Shown: positions 1 to 8,398 of the stretch, one piece after another
Numbering within the stretch: the stretch's first letter is position 1
Layout: each line of letters begins with the position of its first letter
DNA from: Solwaraspora sp. WMMD1047
Lineage (GTDB): Bacteria > Actinomycetota > Actinomycetes > Mycobacteriales > Micromonosporaceae
NCBI RefSeq assembly: GCF_029626155.1
Contig: NZ_JARUBL010000001.1
Coordinates: forward strand, 5,312,501-5,376,500
Direction: 5' to 3'
DNA: 64,000 nucleotides
Notes under the pieces: model-generated
The model's input: only the letters and a program-made list of their open reading frames with translations
Told to the model about the DNA's origin: nothing
Database searches by the model: none
Translations under genes and position numbers: made by a program

Positions 1-676
1 TGGCGGTCGAGGCCGGCCGAGGTTCCCAGGTCGGCTTGGCCGGCCCGGCCAGCGGCCCACCATCGGCGAGCGGCACGGCCAGCGGTCCGCCGTTGGCGAG
101 CGGCTCGGCCAGCGGCCCACCGTCCGCCGGCGGCACGGCCGGGTCGACGCCGCCGGCCGGCGCGGTGCGCCCGGGCTGCTCGCCCGGTTCGCCCGGCTCG
201 GTGAGGGCCGCCGGGGGTTCGGCGGCGGTGGTCGGCCGGGACGCCTTCGGTGGACGGCCGGCGGCCTGGTCCATCGCGGCGTTGGCCAGCGCGTCGGCGT
301 GCCGGTTGCGCTCGCGCGGGATCCACGTGAAGGTCACCGCGTCGAACCGGCGGACCAGCACCGCGGCCTCGGCCGCCAGCGGGCGCAGGCCGGGGTTCTT
401 GATCTGCCAGCGGCCGCACATCTGCTCCACCACCAGCTTCGAGTCCATCCGCACCTCGACCTCGGCCGCGCCTACCTCGGCGGCGGCCGTCAGCCCGGCG
501 AGCAGGCCCCGGTATTCGGCGACGTTGTTGGTGGCCACCCCGATCGCCTCGGCCCGCTCGGCCAGCACCTGCCCGGTGCCGGCGTCGCGGACCACCGCGC
601 CGTACCCGGCCGGGCCGGGGTTGCCCCGGGCGCCGCCGTCGGCCTCCACCACCACCCGTGGGCCGGCGCCGGTCAC
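1..676 (-). CDS. Bifunctional RNase H / acid phosphatase (partial, C-terminus off the left edge)
   Basis: The minus strand reads open from a GTG at 676 to the window edge, 225 codons. The N-terminal domain (about residues 8-140) is RNase HI: it shows DGGARGNPGPAGYGAV with the first catalytic Asp, AEYRGLL with the Glu, VRMDSKLVVEQM with the next Asp, and NRHADALANAA near its end. A Gly/Pro/Ala linker follows, with GGPLA three times at 12-residue spacing, encoded by near-identical 36-bp DNA repeats. In actinobacteria this arrangement continues into a histidine-phosphatase domain, which here would lie outside the window. The start overlaps the stop of the zinc-ribbon gene (GTGA), so the two are probably translationally coupled. 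Confidence 0.88.
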   Translation of the reverse strand, partial: MTGAGPRVVVEADGGARGNPGPAGYGAVVRDAGTGQVLAERAEAIGVATNNVAEYRGLLAGLTAAAEVGAAEVEVRMDSKLVVEQMCGRWQIKNPGLRPLAAEAAVLVRRFDAVTFTWIPRERNRHADALANAAMDQAAGRPPKASRPTTAAEPPAALTEPGEPGEQPGRTAPAGGVDPAVPPADGGPLAEPLANGGPLAVPLADGGPLAGPAKPTWEPRPASTA

Positions 677-1413
677 AGGCCCGACTCGGCGGTCCGGACC
701 ATGATGCGGCGGCACTCCTCGCAGCGGACCACCTCGTCCGGCTCCGCCGCCCTGATCCGGGCCCGGTCGGCCCCGGAGAGGTCCAGCCGGCAGCCGCCGC
801 ACCGGCCGCCGGTCAGCAGTGCGGCGCCGAGCCCGCCGGAGGCCTCCCGGACCCGGTCGTAGAGGGCGATCAGGTCGGCCGGCAGGTCGGCGGCGAGGGG
901 TTGCCGGGCGCTGACCCGGAACTGCTCGTCCTGGGCGATCTCGGCAAGCGTCTGGTCCCGCCGCTGCTCGGTCTGGGCACGCCGGTCCCGGGTCTCGGTC
1001 AGCCGCCGCTCGATGCCGTCCAGGGTCGCCTGGGCGGTCTCCCGCTGCTCCATCAGCTCCAGCTCGGCGTCCTCCAGCTCGGTCTGCCGCCGGGTCAGGG
1101 AGACCATCTCGTGCTGCAGCGCCTCCAGCTCACGGGCCGGGCCGGTGCCGGCGGCCAGCCGGGCCTGGTCCTTCTCCTTGCGTACCCGGACCTGGTCGAC
1201 GTCCTTCTCCAGCCGGGCGATGTCGCGGTCCAGGTCGTCGACCGCCACCTGGGCGCGGACCCGCTCGTCCTCCAGCGCGGACAGCTCCCGGGCCTGCGAC
1301 TCCAGCTCGGCGTGCTCGGGCAGCGTGCGCCGCCGGTGGGCGAGCTGGGCGAGCGCGGTGTCGATCGCCTGCAGGTCGAGCAGGCGGCGCTGGTCTCGCG
1401 GGTCGGCCTTCAC
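673..1413 (-). CDS. Coiled-coil zinc-ribbon protein (C4-type, DUF164/CT398-like)
   Basis: The 246-residue protein is a long alpha-helical coiled coil (about residues 10-180, rich in Glu, Arg, Gln and Leu heptads) ending in a four-cysteine zinc ribbon, CGGC and later CEEC in the last 45 residues. The family is widespread in actinobacteria next to Nif3 and RNase H genes, as here. Its biochemical role is unknown; binding of nucleic acid or protein partners is assumed. It starts with GTG and has a clear AAGGAGG ribosome site just upstream. It lies between the Nif3 gene (34-bp gap) and the RNase H gene (4-bp overlap), so one leftward operon is likely. Confidence 0.85.
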   Translation of the reverse strand: MKADPRDQRRLLDLQAIDTALAQLAHRRRTLPEHAELESQARELSALEDERVRAQVAVDDLDRDIARLEKDVDQVRVRKEKDQARLAAGTGPARELEALQHEMVSLTRRQTELEDAELELMEQRETAQATLDGIERRLTETRDRRAQTEQRRDQTLAEIAQDEQFRVSARQPLAADLPADLIALYDRVREASGGLGAALLTGGRCGGCRLDLSGADRARIRAAEPDEVVRCEECRRIMVRTAESGL

Positions 1414-1447
1414 GGGTGGGCCTCCTTGTCGACAGGGGTGCCGGACT

Positions 1448-2290
1448 TCACGGGTTCGCGGCGTGCAGGGTCCACGGATCGGTGTCCAGATCGGACACCA
1501 CGGTACCCACGCCCAGGATGGCGCGCAGGTGTCCGGCCAGGTCGTCCAGCCAGGGTCGTTCGGTCGCCCAGTGGGCGGCGTCCAGCAGCGCCGGACCGCC
1601 CGCCGCGAGGTGTTCGCTGGCCGGGTGGTGACGCAGGTCCGCGGTGAGGTAGGCGTCCACGCCGGCCGCCGACACGTCGTCGAGGAACGAGTCCCCGGCG
1701 CCGCCGCAGACGGCCAGGGTACCGATCAGCCGGTCCGGGTCGCCGGCGGCACGCACTCCCCAGGCGGTGGGCGGCAGGCTACGGGCGGCCAGCCGGGTCA
1801 GCTCGGCCAGCGTCAGCGGTCGGGACAGCCGGCCGATCCGGCCGGTCCCCCGGCCCTCGCCGTGCGCCGGCGAGCCGGGCGGGCTCGGCCGCAGCGGGCG
1901 CACGTCGATCAGGTCCAGTCGGGCGGCGAGGGCGTCGGAGACGCCGGGGCTGGCGACGTCGGCGTTGGTGTGCGCGACGTACAGGGCGACGTCGTTTTTG
2001 ATCAACTGATGCACGATCCGGCCCTTGTAACTGGTCGCCGCGACCGAGGAGACGCCGCGGAGCAGCAGCGGATGGTGCGCGACGATCAGGTCGGCGCCGC
2101 CGGCGACCGCCTCGGCGACCGTCTCCGGTACGCAGTCGACCACGCAGGCGATCTGCCGGACCGGGTTGGCCGGGTCACCGACGACCAGCCCGACCCGGTC
2201 CCACTGCTCGGCCCAGGCCGGCGGATAGCGCGCGTCAAGCGCGGCCACCACGTCGGCGACGCTGACCGTACGGCTCTCGGTGCTCCCCAC
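1448..2290 (-). CDS. Nif3-like dinuclear metal centre hexameric protein
   Basis: About 280 residues, the normal size for the Nif3/YbgI/DUF34 family. Metal-ligand motifs are visible: VAHHPLLL with paired histidines, AHTNADVASPGVSDAL with the Asp, and a C-terminal segment HHPASEHLA with further ligands. The family forms toroidal hexamers with two metals per subunit; proposed roles include GTP cyclohydrolase-like activity and metal handling, none settled. The start is uncertain: GTG at 2290 gives the longer form, GTG at 2266 (VSVADVV) fits the usual family N-terminus and has a GGAG upstream. It is the first gene of the leftward run Nif3 - zinc ribbon - RNase H. Confidence 0.87.
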   Translation of the reverse strand: MGSTESRTVSVADVVAALDARYPPAWAEQWDRVGLVVGDPANPVRQIACVVDCVPETVAEAVAGGADLIVAHHPLLLRGVSSVAATSYKGRIVHQLIKNDVALYVAHTNADVASPGVSDALAARLDLIDVRPLRPSPPGSPAHGEGRGTGRIGRLSRPLTLAELTRLAARSLPPTAWGVRAAGDPDRLIGTLAVCGGAGDSFLDDVSAAGVDAYLTADLRHHPASEHLAAGGPALLDAAHWATERPWLDDLAGHLRAILGVGTVVSDLDTDPWTLHAANP

Positions 2291-2370
2291 GGCGGCCCAG
2301 CTTACCGGCGGACCGTCCGGACCCGGGCGTCGCCGACCGGGTCCGTCGACCCGGTCGGCGAGCTGCCCGG

Positions 2371-2940
2371 TCAGCCCGGCCGACCGCCAACCGAGGACCG
2401 GGCCCGGAGCGCATCGATCGCCATCCACCAGGGGAACCCGTCCAGGTACCGCTCGCCGGTGCCCGGCGGGTGCAGCGGCATCACATCGTCACCGAAGAGC
2501 ACCGTCACGTCCCACTGCCGGAGCCGGTCGATGCTGGCCCGGAACGCGGGATGGTTCGCCATCGCCACGTTCGTGAACGGCATCGCGACCAGCGGCAGTC
2601 CCTTGCCCTGCGCCTCGACCAGCAGGCCGAGCGCCAGCGTGTCGGCGATCCCGGCCGCCCACTTGTTGATCGTGTTGACGGTGGCCGGTCCGACGACCAT
2701 CGCGTCGGCCGGCGGGAGCACATCAGGCTCCCCTGGTTTCTTGTACGCGCTGCGGACCGGATGCCCGGTCTGCCGTTCGAGTGCCGACTGGTCGACGAAC
2801 TTGTGCCCGTCCGGGGTGACGACGACACAGACCTCCCATCCATCCTCCTGCCCGAGGTCGACCAGCCGGCCGACATTGCGGGCCAGCGGCGAGCCGCAGG
2901 CGATCACGTACAGGACCCGTTGCTGCGGGTGCGCGGTCAT
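2371..2940 (-). CDS. Flavoprotein of the phosphopantothenoylcysteine decarboxylase type
   Basis: The 189-residue product matches the HFCD flavoprotein fold: an N-terminal strand and glycine turn (VLYVIACGSPLARNVGRL), a central MVVGPATVNTINKWAAGIAD segment typical of FMN binding in Dfp/CoaC relatives, and PLVAMPFTNVAMANHPAF further on. It is a stand-alone small flavoprotein, not the CoaBC fusion, so an oxidative decarboxylase-like reaction on an unknown substrate is only an inference. The ATG at 2940 lies 16 bp after the end of the XRE-TPR regulator gene, so the two are co-transcribed. This regulator-flavoprotein pair recurs in actinomycetes, often linked to secondary metabolism. Confidence 0.75.
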   Translation of the reverse strand: MTAHPQQRVLYVIACGSPLARNVGRLVDLGQEDGWEVCVVVTPDGHKFVDQSALERQTGHPVRSAYKKPGEPDVLPPADAMVVGPATVNTINKWAAGIADTLALGLLVEAQGKGLPLVAMPFTNVAMANHPAFRASIDRLRQWDVTVLFGDDVMPLHPPGTGERYLDGFPWWMAIDALRARSSVGGRPG

Positions 2941-2956
2941 GCCGCAGGCATCCCGG

Positions 2957-4183
2957 TCATATTCCAACTCCCATGTGCTCAGCCAACTCCGCCACCGGCG
3001 ATGGCGGCGCACCACGTGTGCGACGGAGCACATCGGACATCACCTCGTGGGCCAGCGGTCGGCAGCGGATCTCCGACGGGGCGAGCTGGTCACCGCGGAC
3101 CAGCATCTCGCCGGCCTTCGTCACATCCCCGACCTGGGACAGGCCCCGGGCCAGGTCCAGCATGTGGTGCGCCCGCCGCTCCGGCAGCAGGGCGTTGAAC
3201 CCGGCCGGGTCGATCTTGTTGTGGGTCTCCACCGCCTGCCGTCCCTCGCCGAGCTCGACCATGGCGGCGGCCCGGTGCAGCTGCAGGTTGGTCGGGCCGA
3301 AGCAGGTCCAGTAGTGGTTCTCGTCCCGACCGAGCCGGTCGGCGGCCTCCTGGGCGCCGTTGACCAGGTCCCGGACCGTGTTGGCGTCGCCCATCCGGGC
3401 CGCCGCCATCGCGCCCTGCAGCAGCAGCATGCCGTAGACGGAGAGCCGTTCCGGACTGACGTCGTTGCTGTCGCCCGGCGCGAGCCGGTTGGCGATGTTG
3501 ACGTTCACCTCCAGCGCCGGCCGGGCCCGGCCGAGGGCCAGCAGCGCGTTGCCGACCCGGAAGGTCGCCGCCCCGGCCAGCAGTTGGTCGCCGGCCCGCT
3601 GGGAGACCGCCATCGACCGGTCGGCGGCCAGCCAGGCCAGCTCGTACTCGCCGAGCTTGCGCAGCGTGGAGGAGGCGATCTGGTACACCTGCCCGAGCAG
3701 TTGCGCCGCCTGCTGCGCGTCGTCACCGGTGCAGGCGGAGTCGGCGGCCTGGGCCTCGCGCAGCAGCTTCGGCAACGCCCGGGTCAGCACCCCGTAGCGG
3801 GCGTACTGGTAGGTCAGCCAGGCATGGCTGATCGCCTTGGCCATCTCCGCCAGCGGCGGCGGCTCCGGCGCCCCGTGGAAGAAGGCGCTCATCGAGTCGT
3901 ACCGCTCCAGGGCGGCCCGGATCTCCTCCACCTCGACCTGGTCGATGCAGGTCAGGCCACCCACCCGGCGTTCCGGCTCCCGACCCACCAGCAGCTGCAC
4001 GTCGAGTTGCAGCACGTCGGCGATCTCGTAGAGGACGGAGAACTTGTCCAGCCGGCGCACTCCGCGCTCGACCTTGTCCACCCAGCTCTTCGATTTGCCG
4101 AGTCGGTCGGCGAACACCTGCTGGGACATCTTGCGGCGACCACGCCAGTAGGCGACACGGCGGCCGATCGGTAGATCGTCCAC
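2957..4183 (-). CDS. XRE-family transcriptional regulator with TPR-like C-terminal region
   Basis: 408 residues. The N-terminal 70 residues form an XRE helix-turn-helix (MSQQVFADRLGKSKSWVDKVERG). The rest is helical and tetratricopeptide-like, with repeated Ala/Leu helical hairpins from about residue 100 to 390 (for example LGEYELAWLAADRSMAVSQRAG). Proteins of this layout in actinomycetes bind DNA through the N-terminus and a small molecule or peptide through the helical domain. It is transcribed just ahead of the flavoprotein gene and divergently from the Prim-Pol-like gene. Two other HTH-TPR regulators occur in this window (19193-20416 and 60388-61623), but their sequences are clearly different. 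Confidence 0.85.
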   Translation of the reverse strand: MDDLPIGRRVAYWRGRRKMSQQVFADRLGKSKSWVDKVERGVRRLDKFSVLYEIADVLQLDVQLLVGREPERRVGGLTCIDQVEVEEIRAALERYDSMSAFFHGAPEPPPLAEMAKAISHAWLTYQYARYGVLTRALPKLLREAQAADSACTGDDAQQAAQLLGQVYQIASSTLRKLGEYELAWLAADRSMAVSQRAGDQLLAGAATFRVGNALLALGRARPALEVNVNIANRLAPGDSNDVSPERLSVYGMLLLQGAMAAARMGDANTVRDLVNGAQEAADRLGRDENHYWTCFGPTNLQLHRAAAMVELGEGRQAVETHNKIDPAGFNALLPERRAHHMLDLARGLSQVGDVTKAGEMLVRGDQLAPSEIRCRPLAHEVMSDVLRRTRGAPPSPVAELAEHMGVGI

Positions 4184-4443
4184 GCCCCGTCCCTCCCCTC
4201 TTCAATTCTTCGCGGACCCGTACGGTGCGTGACGCTGTGCAGGCGGGGTCGCCGCCCTTCGGCACGTCTGCACTGGTCGCACAGCAGGTACGTCGGTCCG
4301 TGAGCCACCACTCATAGTTTTTTCGTGCAAGTTGCAACTGACTGTCTGCCGATTCCAACGACGACATCAGATGCCGGTTATGGGTTCACGGCGCCGCGAA
4401 CGCCGTCCAGGATGCCGGTCGCAGAGGTAGGGGGTTCCAGGGC
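4184..4443. promoter_or_regulatory. Divergent intergenic region between regulator and Prim-Pol-like gene
   Basis: This 260-bp gap separates two divergent genes and must carry both promoters. The most AT-rich stretch (about 4312-4340, including a run of seven T) is the likely promoter zone. I cannot assign -10 and -35 boxes with confidence and see no gene in it. Confidence 0.4.
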
Positions 4444-5148
4444 ATGTGGGGCAGAGTCCGGCCGCCGTTCGGCCAGCTTTCGACGCTGGACCGGATCCGG
4501 CTCCGACGAATCGCGGTACGTTACGCCACGCACGGTTGGCACGTCACTCCCGGGGCGTGCCTGACCCGCCACCGGTTCATCTGCGGCCGGGCCGGCTGCC
4601 CCACCACCGGCTGCCACCCCGCGCTGGAGGACTGGGAGGGCGGCGCCAGCGCCGACTCCGCCCGGGTGGCCACCTGGTGGCGGGTACGGCCGCACGCGGT
4701 CCTGCTCGTCACCGGCCGCGTCTTCGACGTGCTGGAGGTCCCCGCGTACCTGGGCCGGGCCGTCCTGGACGCGGTCCGGCCCACCACCGGCCGCCCGGTC
4801 GGGGGCCAACCGGCGACCGGTTCGGTGGACCACCGCCGCGGGCCGGTCGCGGTCACCCCGGGCGGCAGGTGGATGTTCCTGGTACGCCCCGGCGAACCGC
4901 TGCGCCCGGAGCTGGACCAGTGCCTCTATGTGGTCCGGCACGGCGTCGGCTCCTGGATCCCCGCCCCGCCGACCCGGCTGCCGGAGGGCACGGTGCGGTG
5001 GGTGGTGCCGCCCGAGGAGACCCGCTGGACGCTGCCGGACCCGCACCGGGTGCAGGAGCTGCTGGTCGAGACCCTGCACGGCGTCGCGCCGGCGCTGGCC
5101 CGGCCACTGGTCCCGGCCCACCTGCCGGCCCCCCGCCAGGGCTACTGA
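4444..5148 (+). CDS. Prim-Pol-like protein (bifunctional DNA primase/polymerase N-terminal fold), possibly inactive
   Basis: 234 residues. The overall layout resembles the small stand-alone prim-pol-like proteins common in actinomycetes: an early Cys/His cluster (CGRAGCPTTGCHPA), WEGGASADSARVATWW in the middle of the N-terminal half, and GGRWMFLVR further on. In the position of the usual catalytic DxD triad this protein reads FDVLEV, so one acidic residue is spaced differently and activity is doubtful. The gene stands alone, divergent from the XRE-TPR regulator and convergent with the ApbE gene. I chose the ATG at 4444; no strong ribosome site precedes it. Family assignment is moderate, function unknown. 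Confidence 0.6.
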   Translation: MWGRVRPPFGQLSTLDRIRLRRIAVRYATHGWHVTPGACLTRHRFICGRAGCPTTGCHPALEDWEGGASADSARVATWWRVRPHAVLLVTGRVFDVLEVPAYLGRAVLDAVRPTTGRPVGGQPATGSVDHRRGPVAVTPGGRWMFLVRPGEPLRPELDQCLYVVRHGVGSWIPAPPTRLPEGTVRWVVPPEETRWTLPDPHRVQELLVETLHGVAPALARPLVPAHLPAPRQGY

Positions 5149-5433
5149 CCGCCGGCCCCCGCCAGCACGGCCACCGGGCCGGCGGCCACCGGCCGGCGGC
5201 TGCCGGTCCAGGCGGCTGCCGGCCGCTGGCGGCGCCGGCCGGACCACCCGGTGATGGGATGCCGGCGGATCGGCAACCCGACGCTTCCCCCGCGCCGGCC
5301 GGCAGCGTCCGGCCGGCGCTGCGGTCGTTGACGCTGGTAGCGGCCCGACCACGGGTCGTCAACGGGGGTGTGGAAATGGCAGACGAGGACGTGGCACGCT
5401 CGGCCGACGGAGGCCGGCGCCCACGACGGACGA
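5149..5433. other. Convergent intergenic region, no gene
   Basis: This 285-bp gap lies between two converging genes. It is made largely of short GC-rich self-complementary stretches (repeats of GGCCGGCGGCCACCGG type near 5170-5225), consistent with transcription termination for both genes. I see no convincing coding sequence. Confidence 0.4.
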
Positions 5434-6447
5434 TCAGGTGGCACCGGTGGGCCGGGACGCGCCCGGCCGGCTCCCGGCCGGGCGGTGCCCGCCCGACCGG
5501 CTCATCCCGGCCGGCCGGGACCCATCGTCCGGTACGTTGACGGTCGGCCCGGCCGTGTCGGTCGGTGCCGACGCGGTCGGCGCCACGTCGGTCGGCGTCC
5601 CGTCGGTCGGTTTGGACCGGCGACCGGGCGACAGGTCCGGAGCCGGCGGCGCCGGTCTGCGCGGCCTGGAGGGCGAGGACGCGGCCACCGGTAGGCCGTT
5701 GGAGCGCAGGTAGCGGCGGTCGTCGGTGACCACCGCGCACTCGTGGCCGGGCAGCCCGCCGAGCCACCGCACACCCCGCGCACCCATCGCCACCGCCGCG
5801 GTGGCGTACGCGTCGGCGTCCCCGAGGTCCGGGCCGACCACGGTCACCGACCGCAGGCCACGGGCCGGGGCGCCGGTCCGCGGGTCGATCACGTGGTGGC
5901 CGCGTTCGTAGACCCCGGAGGTGGCCACCGCCAGGTCGGTGCCGGCCAGCACCCAGCTGGTGAGCGCCGGGTCCCAGGGGTGCCGGATGCCGATCCGCCA
6001 GGGGCGGCCGGCGGCGTTGTGGCCGCGTACCCGGACGTCGCCGCCGGCGTTGAGGCAGTGGTTGCCGGCGCCGGCGGCCAGCAGCCGGTCCGAGGCGACC
6101 TGCGCCGACCAGCCCTTGACGTAGCCGGACGGGTCGAACCCGCCGGCGGCGTACGCGTCGAAGTAGCCGTCGGTGGCCGCCCAGAGGTCGGCGCAGCGGG
6201 CCAGCACCGCGCGCAGGTCCGCGGAGAGGTCGTCGAAGGGCAGCTCGCCCCGGCCGAACCGGCTCACCTCGCTGTCCGGCTGGTAGGTACTGAACCGCCG
6301 GTCGACCTCGCGCAGCCAGCGGTAGCAGTCGTCGGCCAGTTCGTCGAGCGCGGCCCGGGGCAGGTCGTCGGCGAGATCGAGGCTGATCGGCGTACCCATC
6401 ACCTGCTCGACGCGGCGCAGCCCGGGTCGGGACCGCAGATCAGTCAC
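5434..6447 (-). CDS. apbE: FAD:protein FMN transferase (ApbE family)
   Basis: 337 residues. The ApbE domain occupies about residues 1-250: VMGTPISLDL at the start, RRFSTYQPDSEVSRF, NAGGDVRVRG (the usual N-x-GGD flavin motif), YERGHHVIDPRTGAPA, and DADAYATAAVAMG. ApbE covalently attaches FMN to a Thr or Ser of a target protein outside the membrane, using FAD. The last 85 residues are a Pro/Thr/Arg-rich low-complexity tail not needed for catalysis. It overlaps the upstream FMN-binding gene by 8 bp, and that protein carries a fitting acceptor motif, so substrate and enzyme sit in one operon. A later ATG (6399) is possible. Confidence 0.88.
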   Translation of the reverse strand: MTDLRSRPGLRRVEQVMGTPISLDLADDLPRAALDELADDCYRWLREVDRRFSTYQPDSEVSRFGRGELPFDDLSADLRAVLARCADLWAATDGYFDAYAAGGFDPSGYVKGWSAQVASDRLLAAGAGNHCLNAGGDVRVRGHNAAGRPWRIGIRHPWDPALTSWVLAGTDLAVATSGVYERGHHVIDPRTGAPARGLRSVTVVGPDLGDADAYATAAVAMGARGVRWLGGLPGHECAVVTDDRRYLRSNGLPVAASSPSRPRRPAPPAPDLSPGRRSKPTDGTPTDVAPTASAPTDTAGPTVNVPDDGSRPAGMSRSGGHRPAGSRPGASRPTGAT

Positions 6448-6958
6448 GCTCGCCCCGGGCGGCGGCGTCCAGCGCCGCCTGCAGCGACTCCAGGTAGCTG
6501 CCGCTGGTGGAGCTGGCGCCGGAAACCGCGTCCAGGTCGGCGCTCTGCTCGGCCACCGCGGCGGCGCCCAGGTCCTCGGTGACCCGTTCGCTGAGCTGGA
6601 CGGACCGGGCCGAGCTGGTCGGCATCTCCAGCGCCTCGACCGCGGTCAGCTTCTCGCCCGACATGGTGATCTTCACCTGGACGGTGCCGTAGTCGTTGCT
6701 GACCGCCGGGCCGGTGACGGTGAAGGTGCCGCCGTCGGACCTGCGCTCCGAGCGCGAGCCGGCCTGGTTCTTCCGGTCGGCCGGCGGGGCGACGGAGCCC
6801 TTCGGCGCAGGGGCGGCGGACTCCGCCGGTGCCGGGCTGCCGGCCTGGTCGGCCGGCGCGTCCTGGGCGACCTGGGTGGTGGCCGGGCCGGCCTTGACGG
6901 CCACCAGCAGGGTGGTACCCGCGACGAGGCCACCGACGGCGAACAGGGTGCGACGCAA
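6440..6958 (-). CDS. FMN-binding domain protein, exported and membrane anchored
   Basis: 172 residues. An N-terminal hydrophobic segment (LFAVGGLVAGTTLLVAV) acts as signal or anchor. A Pro/Ala/Ser linker follows, then an FMN_bind domain ending in DAVSGASSTSGSYLESL, whose SGASST motif is the known acceptor for phosphoester-bound FMN set by ApbE. It probably passes electrons on the outer face of the cytoplasmic membrane, receiving them from the ferric-reductase-like protein encoded upstream (gap 30 bp). With ApbE downstream this forms a three-gene flavin electron-transfer unit. Confidence 0.85.
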   Translation of the reverse strand: MRRTLFAVGGLVAGTTLLVAVKAGPATTQVAQDAPADQAGSPAPAESAAPAPKGSVAPPADRKNQAGSRSERRSDGGTFTVTGPAVSNDYGTVQVKITMSGEKLTAVEALEMPTSSARSVQLSERVTEDLGAAAVAEQSADLDAVSGASSTSGSYLESLQAALDAAARGERD

Positions 6959-6988
6959 GATTGGACCTCCGGGTCGGTGTCGTGACGG

Positions 6989-8398
6989 TCAGAGCTCGAA
7001 CGTGGCGAGATGGATCTGCTTCTTCGGCACGCCGGCCCGGCGCAGCACCCGAACCGACTCGTCGACCAGGCCGGCCGGTCCGCAGAGGAAGACGTCCCGC
7101 CGGGCCAGGTCCGGCACGAGGTAACGGAGCCCGCGTGGGCTCATCACCTGGCTCGGGCCGGGGTCGCTGCGGGAGCCGACCACGTAGCGCAGGTCGACCC
7201 CGCGCGCGTCGGCCAGCCAGTCCAGCTCCCGGTAGAGCATCACGTCCTCCGGGCGGCTGGCCCGGTAGATCAGCGCGGAGCCCGGGGGCAGCTCCTCCAG
7301 CAGGGCGCGGATCGGTGCGATGCCGCTGCCGCCGGCGATCAGCAGGGCGCGGTCGCGGGTGCGGTGCTCGGCGGTGAAGGTGCCCATCGGGCCCTCCGCC
7401 CAGACCCGGGTGCCCGGCTCCAGGTCGCGCAGGTCGGCGGTGTGCCGGCCGACCACCTTGACGGTCAGCCGGAGCCAGCGGCCGTTCTGCGCGGCCGAGA
7501 GCGAGAACGGGTGCGACTGCCACCAGCAGCCCCGGGCCAGGAACCGCCAGCGGAAGAACTGGCCGCCGCGGACCTCGAGCTGGTCCAGCCGGCGGCCGAT
7601 CAGGTAGATCGAGATGGTGTCCGGGCTCTCCGCCACGATGTCGGCCACTTCGAGCCGGTGCCGCAGGTTCAGCCGCAGCGGCGCGATCACCCGCCCCCAG
7701 ACCAGGGCGACCACGACCAGCACGTACATCCCGATCCAGAAGGTCCGCACCGGGCCGGGCTGGAAGAGCTGCTGGCCGTTGGCGAACTGGTGGCCGTACC
7801 CGAGCAGCAGCGCGGCGTAGCTGCTCAGGTGCAGGAAGTACCAGAGCTCGTACGGTACCGCCGTGCGGGCGGCGCGGATGCTGGTGAAGGCGACGAAGAC
7901 CAGGATTCCGGTGGCGATGAACGCGCTCGGCAGGTCCTCGTAGTTGTTCCACAGCAGACCGATCTGCGCCGGGATCGACACCTGGTCCAGGCCGGCGTAG
8001 CCGACCACCATCAGCGCGGTGTGGGCCAGCACCGCCACCAGCAGGGTGGCGCCGATGTCCCGGTGCCAGCGGGCGATCTGCTCGGTGCCGATGGTGCGCT
8101 CCAGCAGCCGCAGCCGGCTCATCAGCAGGATCTGCACCAGCAGCAGATAGCCGGCGACGAGGCCGGTGATCTGCCCTCCGGCGGTCAGGATCGCGGCGGT
8201 GTCCCGCAGCGACCCGGCGGGTGTCTGCTGCCACCAGGGCAGCACGCTCGCCAGCAGCCCGAGCCAGCCGACGGCGACGACGAGCCGACCGGCCAGCCGG
8301 CCACGCGGCCGCGGCACCGTGGGGCCGGTCGGAGTCGGCCGCCGGCGGGTCCGGTCCGCCGACGGCCGACGACCCGCGGTACGCGTCGACCGGCTCAC
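6989..8398 (-). CDS. Ferric-reductase-like transmembrane flavoprotein with FAD/NAD(P)H domain
   Basis: 469 residues. After a basic Pro-rich N-terminus there are about six membrane helices (residues 38-235), with histidines placed for heme binding (ARWHRDIGATLLVAVLAHTA, LWYFLHLSSYAALLLGYGHQ). The cytosolic half is a ferredoxin-NADP reductase module: SHPFSLS for FAD, GGSGIAPIRALLEEL for the nucleotide phosphate, and DVFLCGPAGLVDESV near the end. The protein should move electrons from NAD(P)H through FAD and heme across the membrane. It is first in the operon with the FMN-binding protein and ApbE. The final acceptor is not evident from sequence. Confidence 0.87.
   Translation of the reverse strand: MSRSTRTAGRRPSADRTRRRPTPTGPTVPRPRGRLAGRLVVAVGWLGLLASVLPWWQQTPAGSLRDTAAILTAGGQITGLVAGYLLLVQILLMSRLRLLERTIGTEQIARWHRDIGATLLVAVLAHTALMVVGYAGLDQVSIPAQIGLLWNNYEDLPSAFIATGILVFVAFTSIRAARTAVPYELWYFLHLSSYAALLLGYGHQFANGQQLFQPGPVRTFWIGMYVLVVVALVWGRVIAPLRLNLRHRLEVADIVAESPDTISIYLIGRRLDQLEVRGGQFFRWRFLARGCWWQSHPFSLSAAQNGRWLRLTVKVVGRHTADLRDLEPGTRVWAEGPMGTFTAEHRTRDRALLIAGGSGIAPIRALLEELPPGSALIYRASRPEDVMLYRELDWLADARGVDLRYVVGSRSDPGPSQVMSPRGLRYLVPDLARRDVFLCGPAGLVDESVRVLRRAGVPKKQIHLATFEL

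Noticed and set aside
1013-4174. Very long plus-strand open frame
   Set aside because: It lies antisense to four recognised genes and has no family signature; long antisense frames are normal at this GC content.
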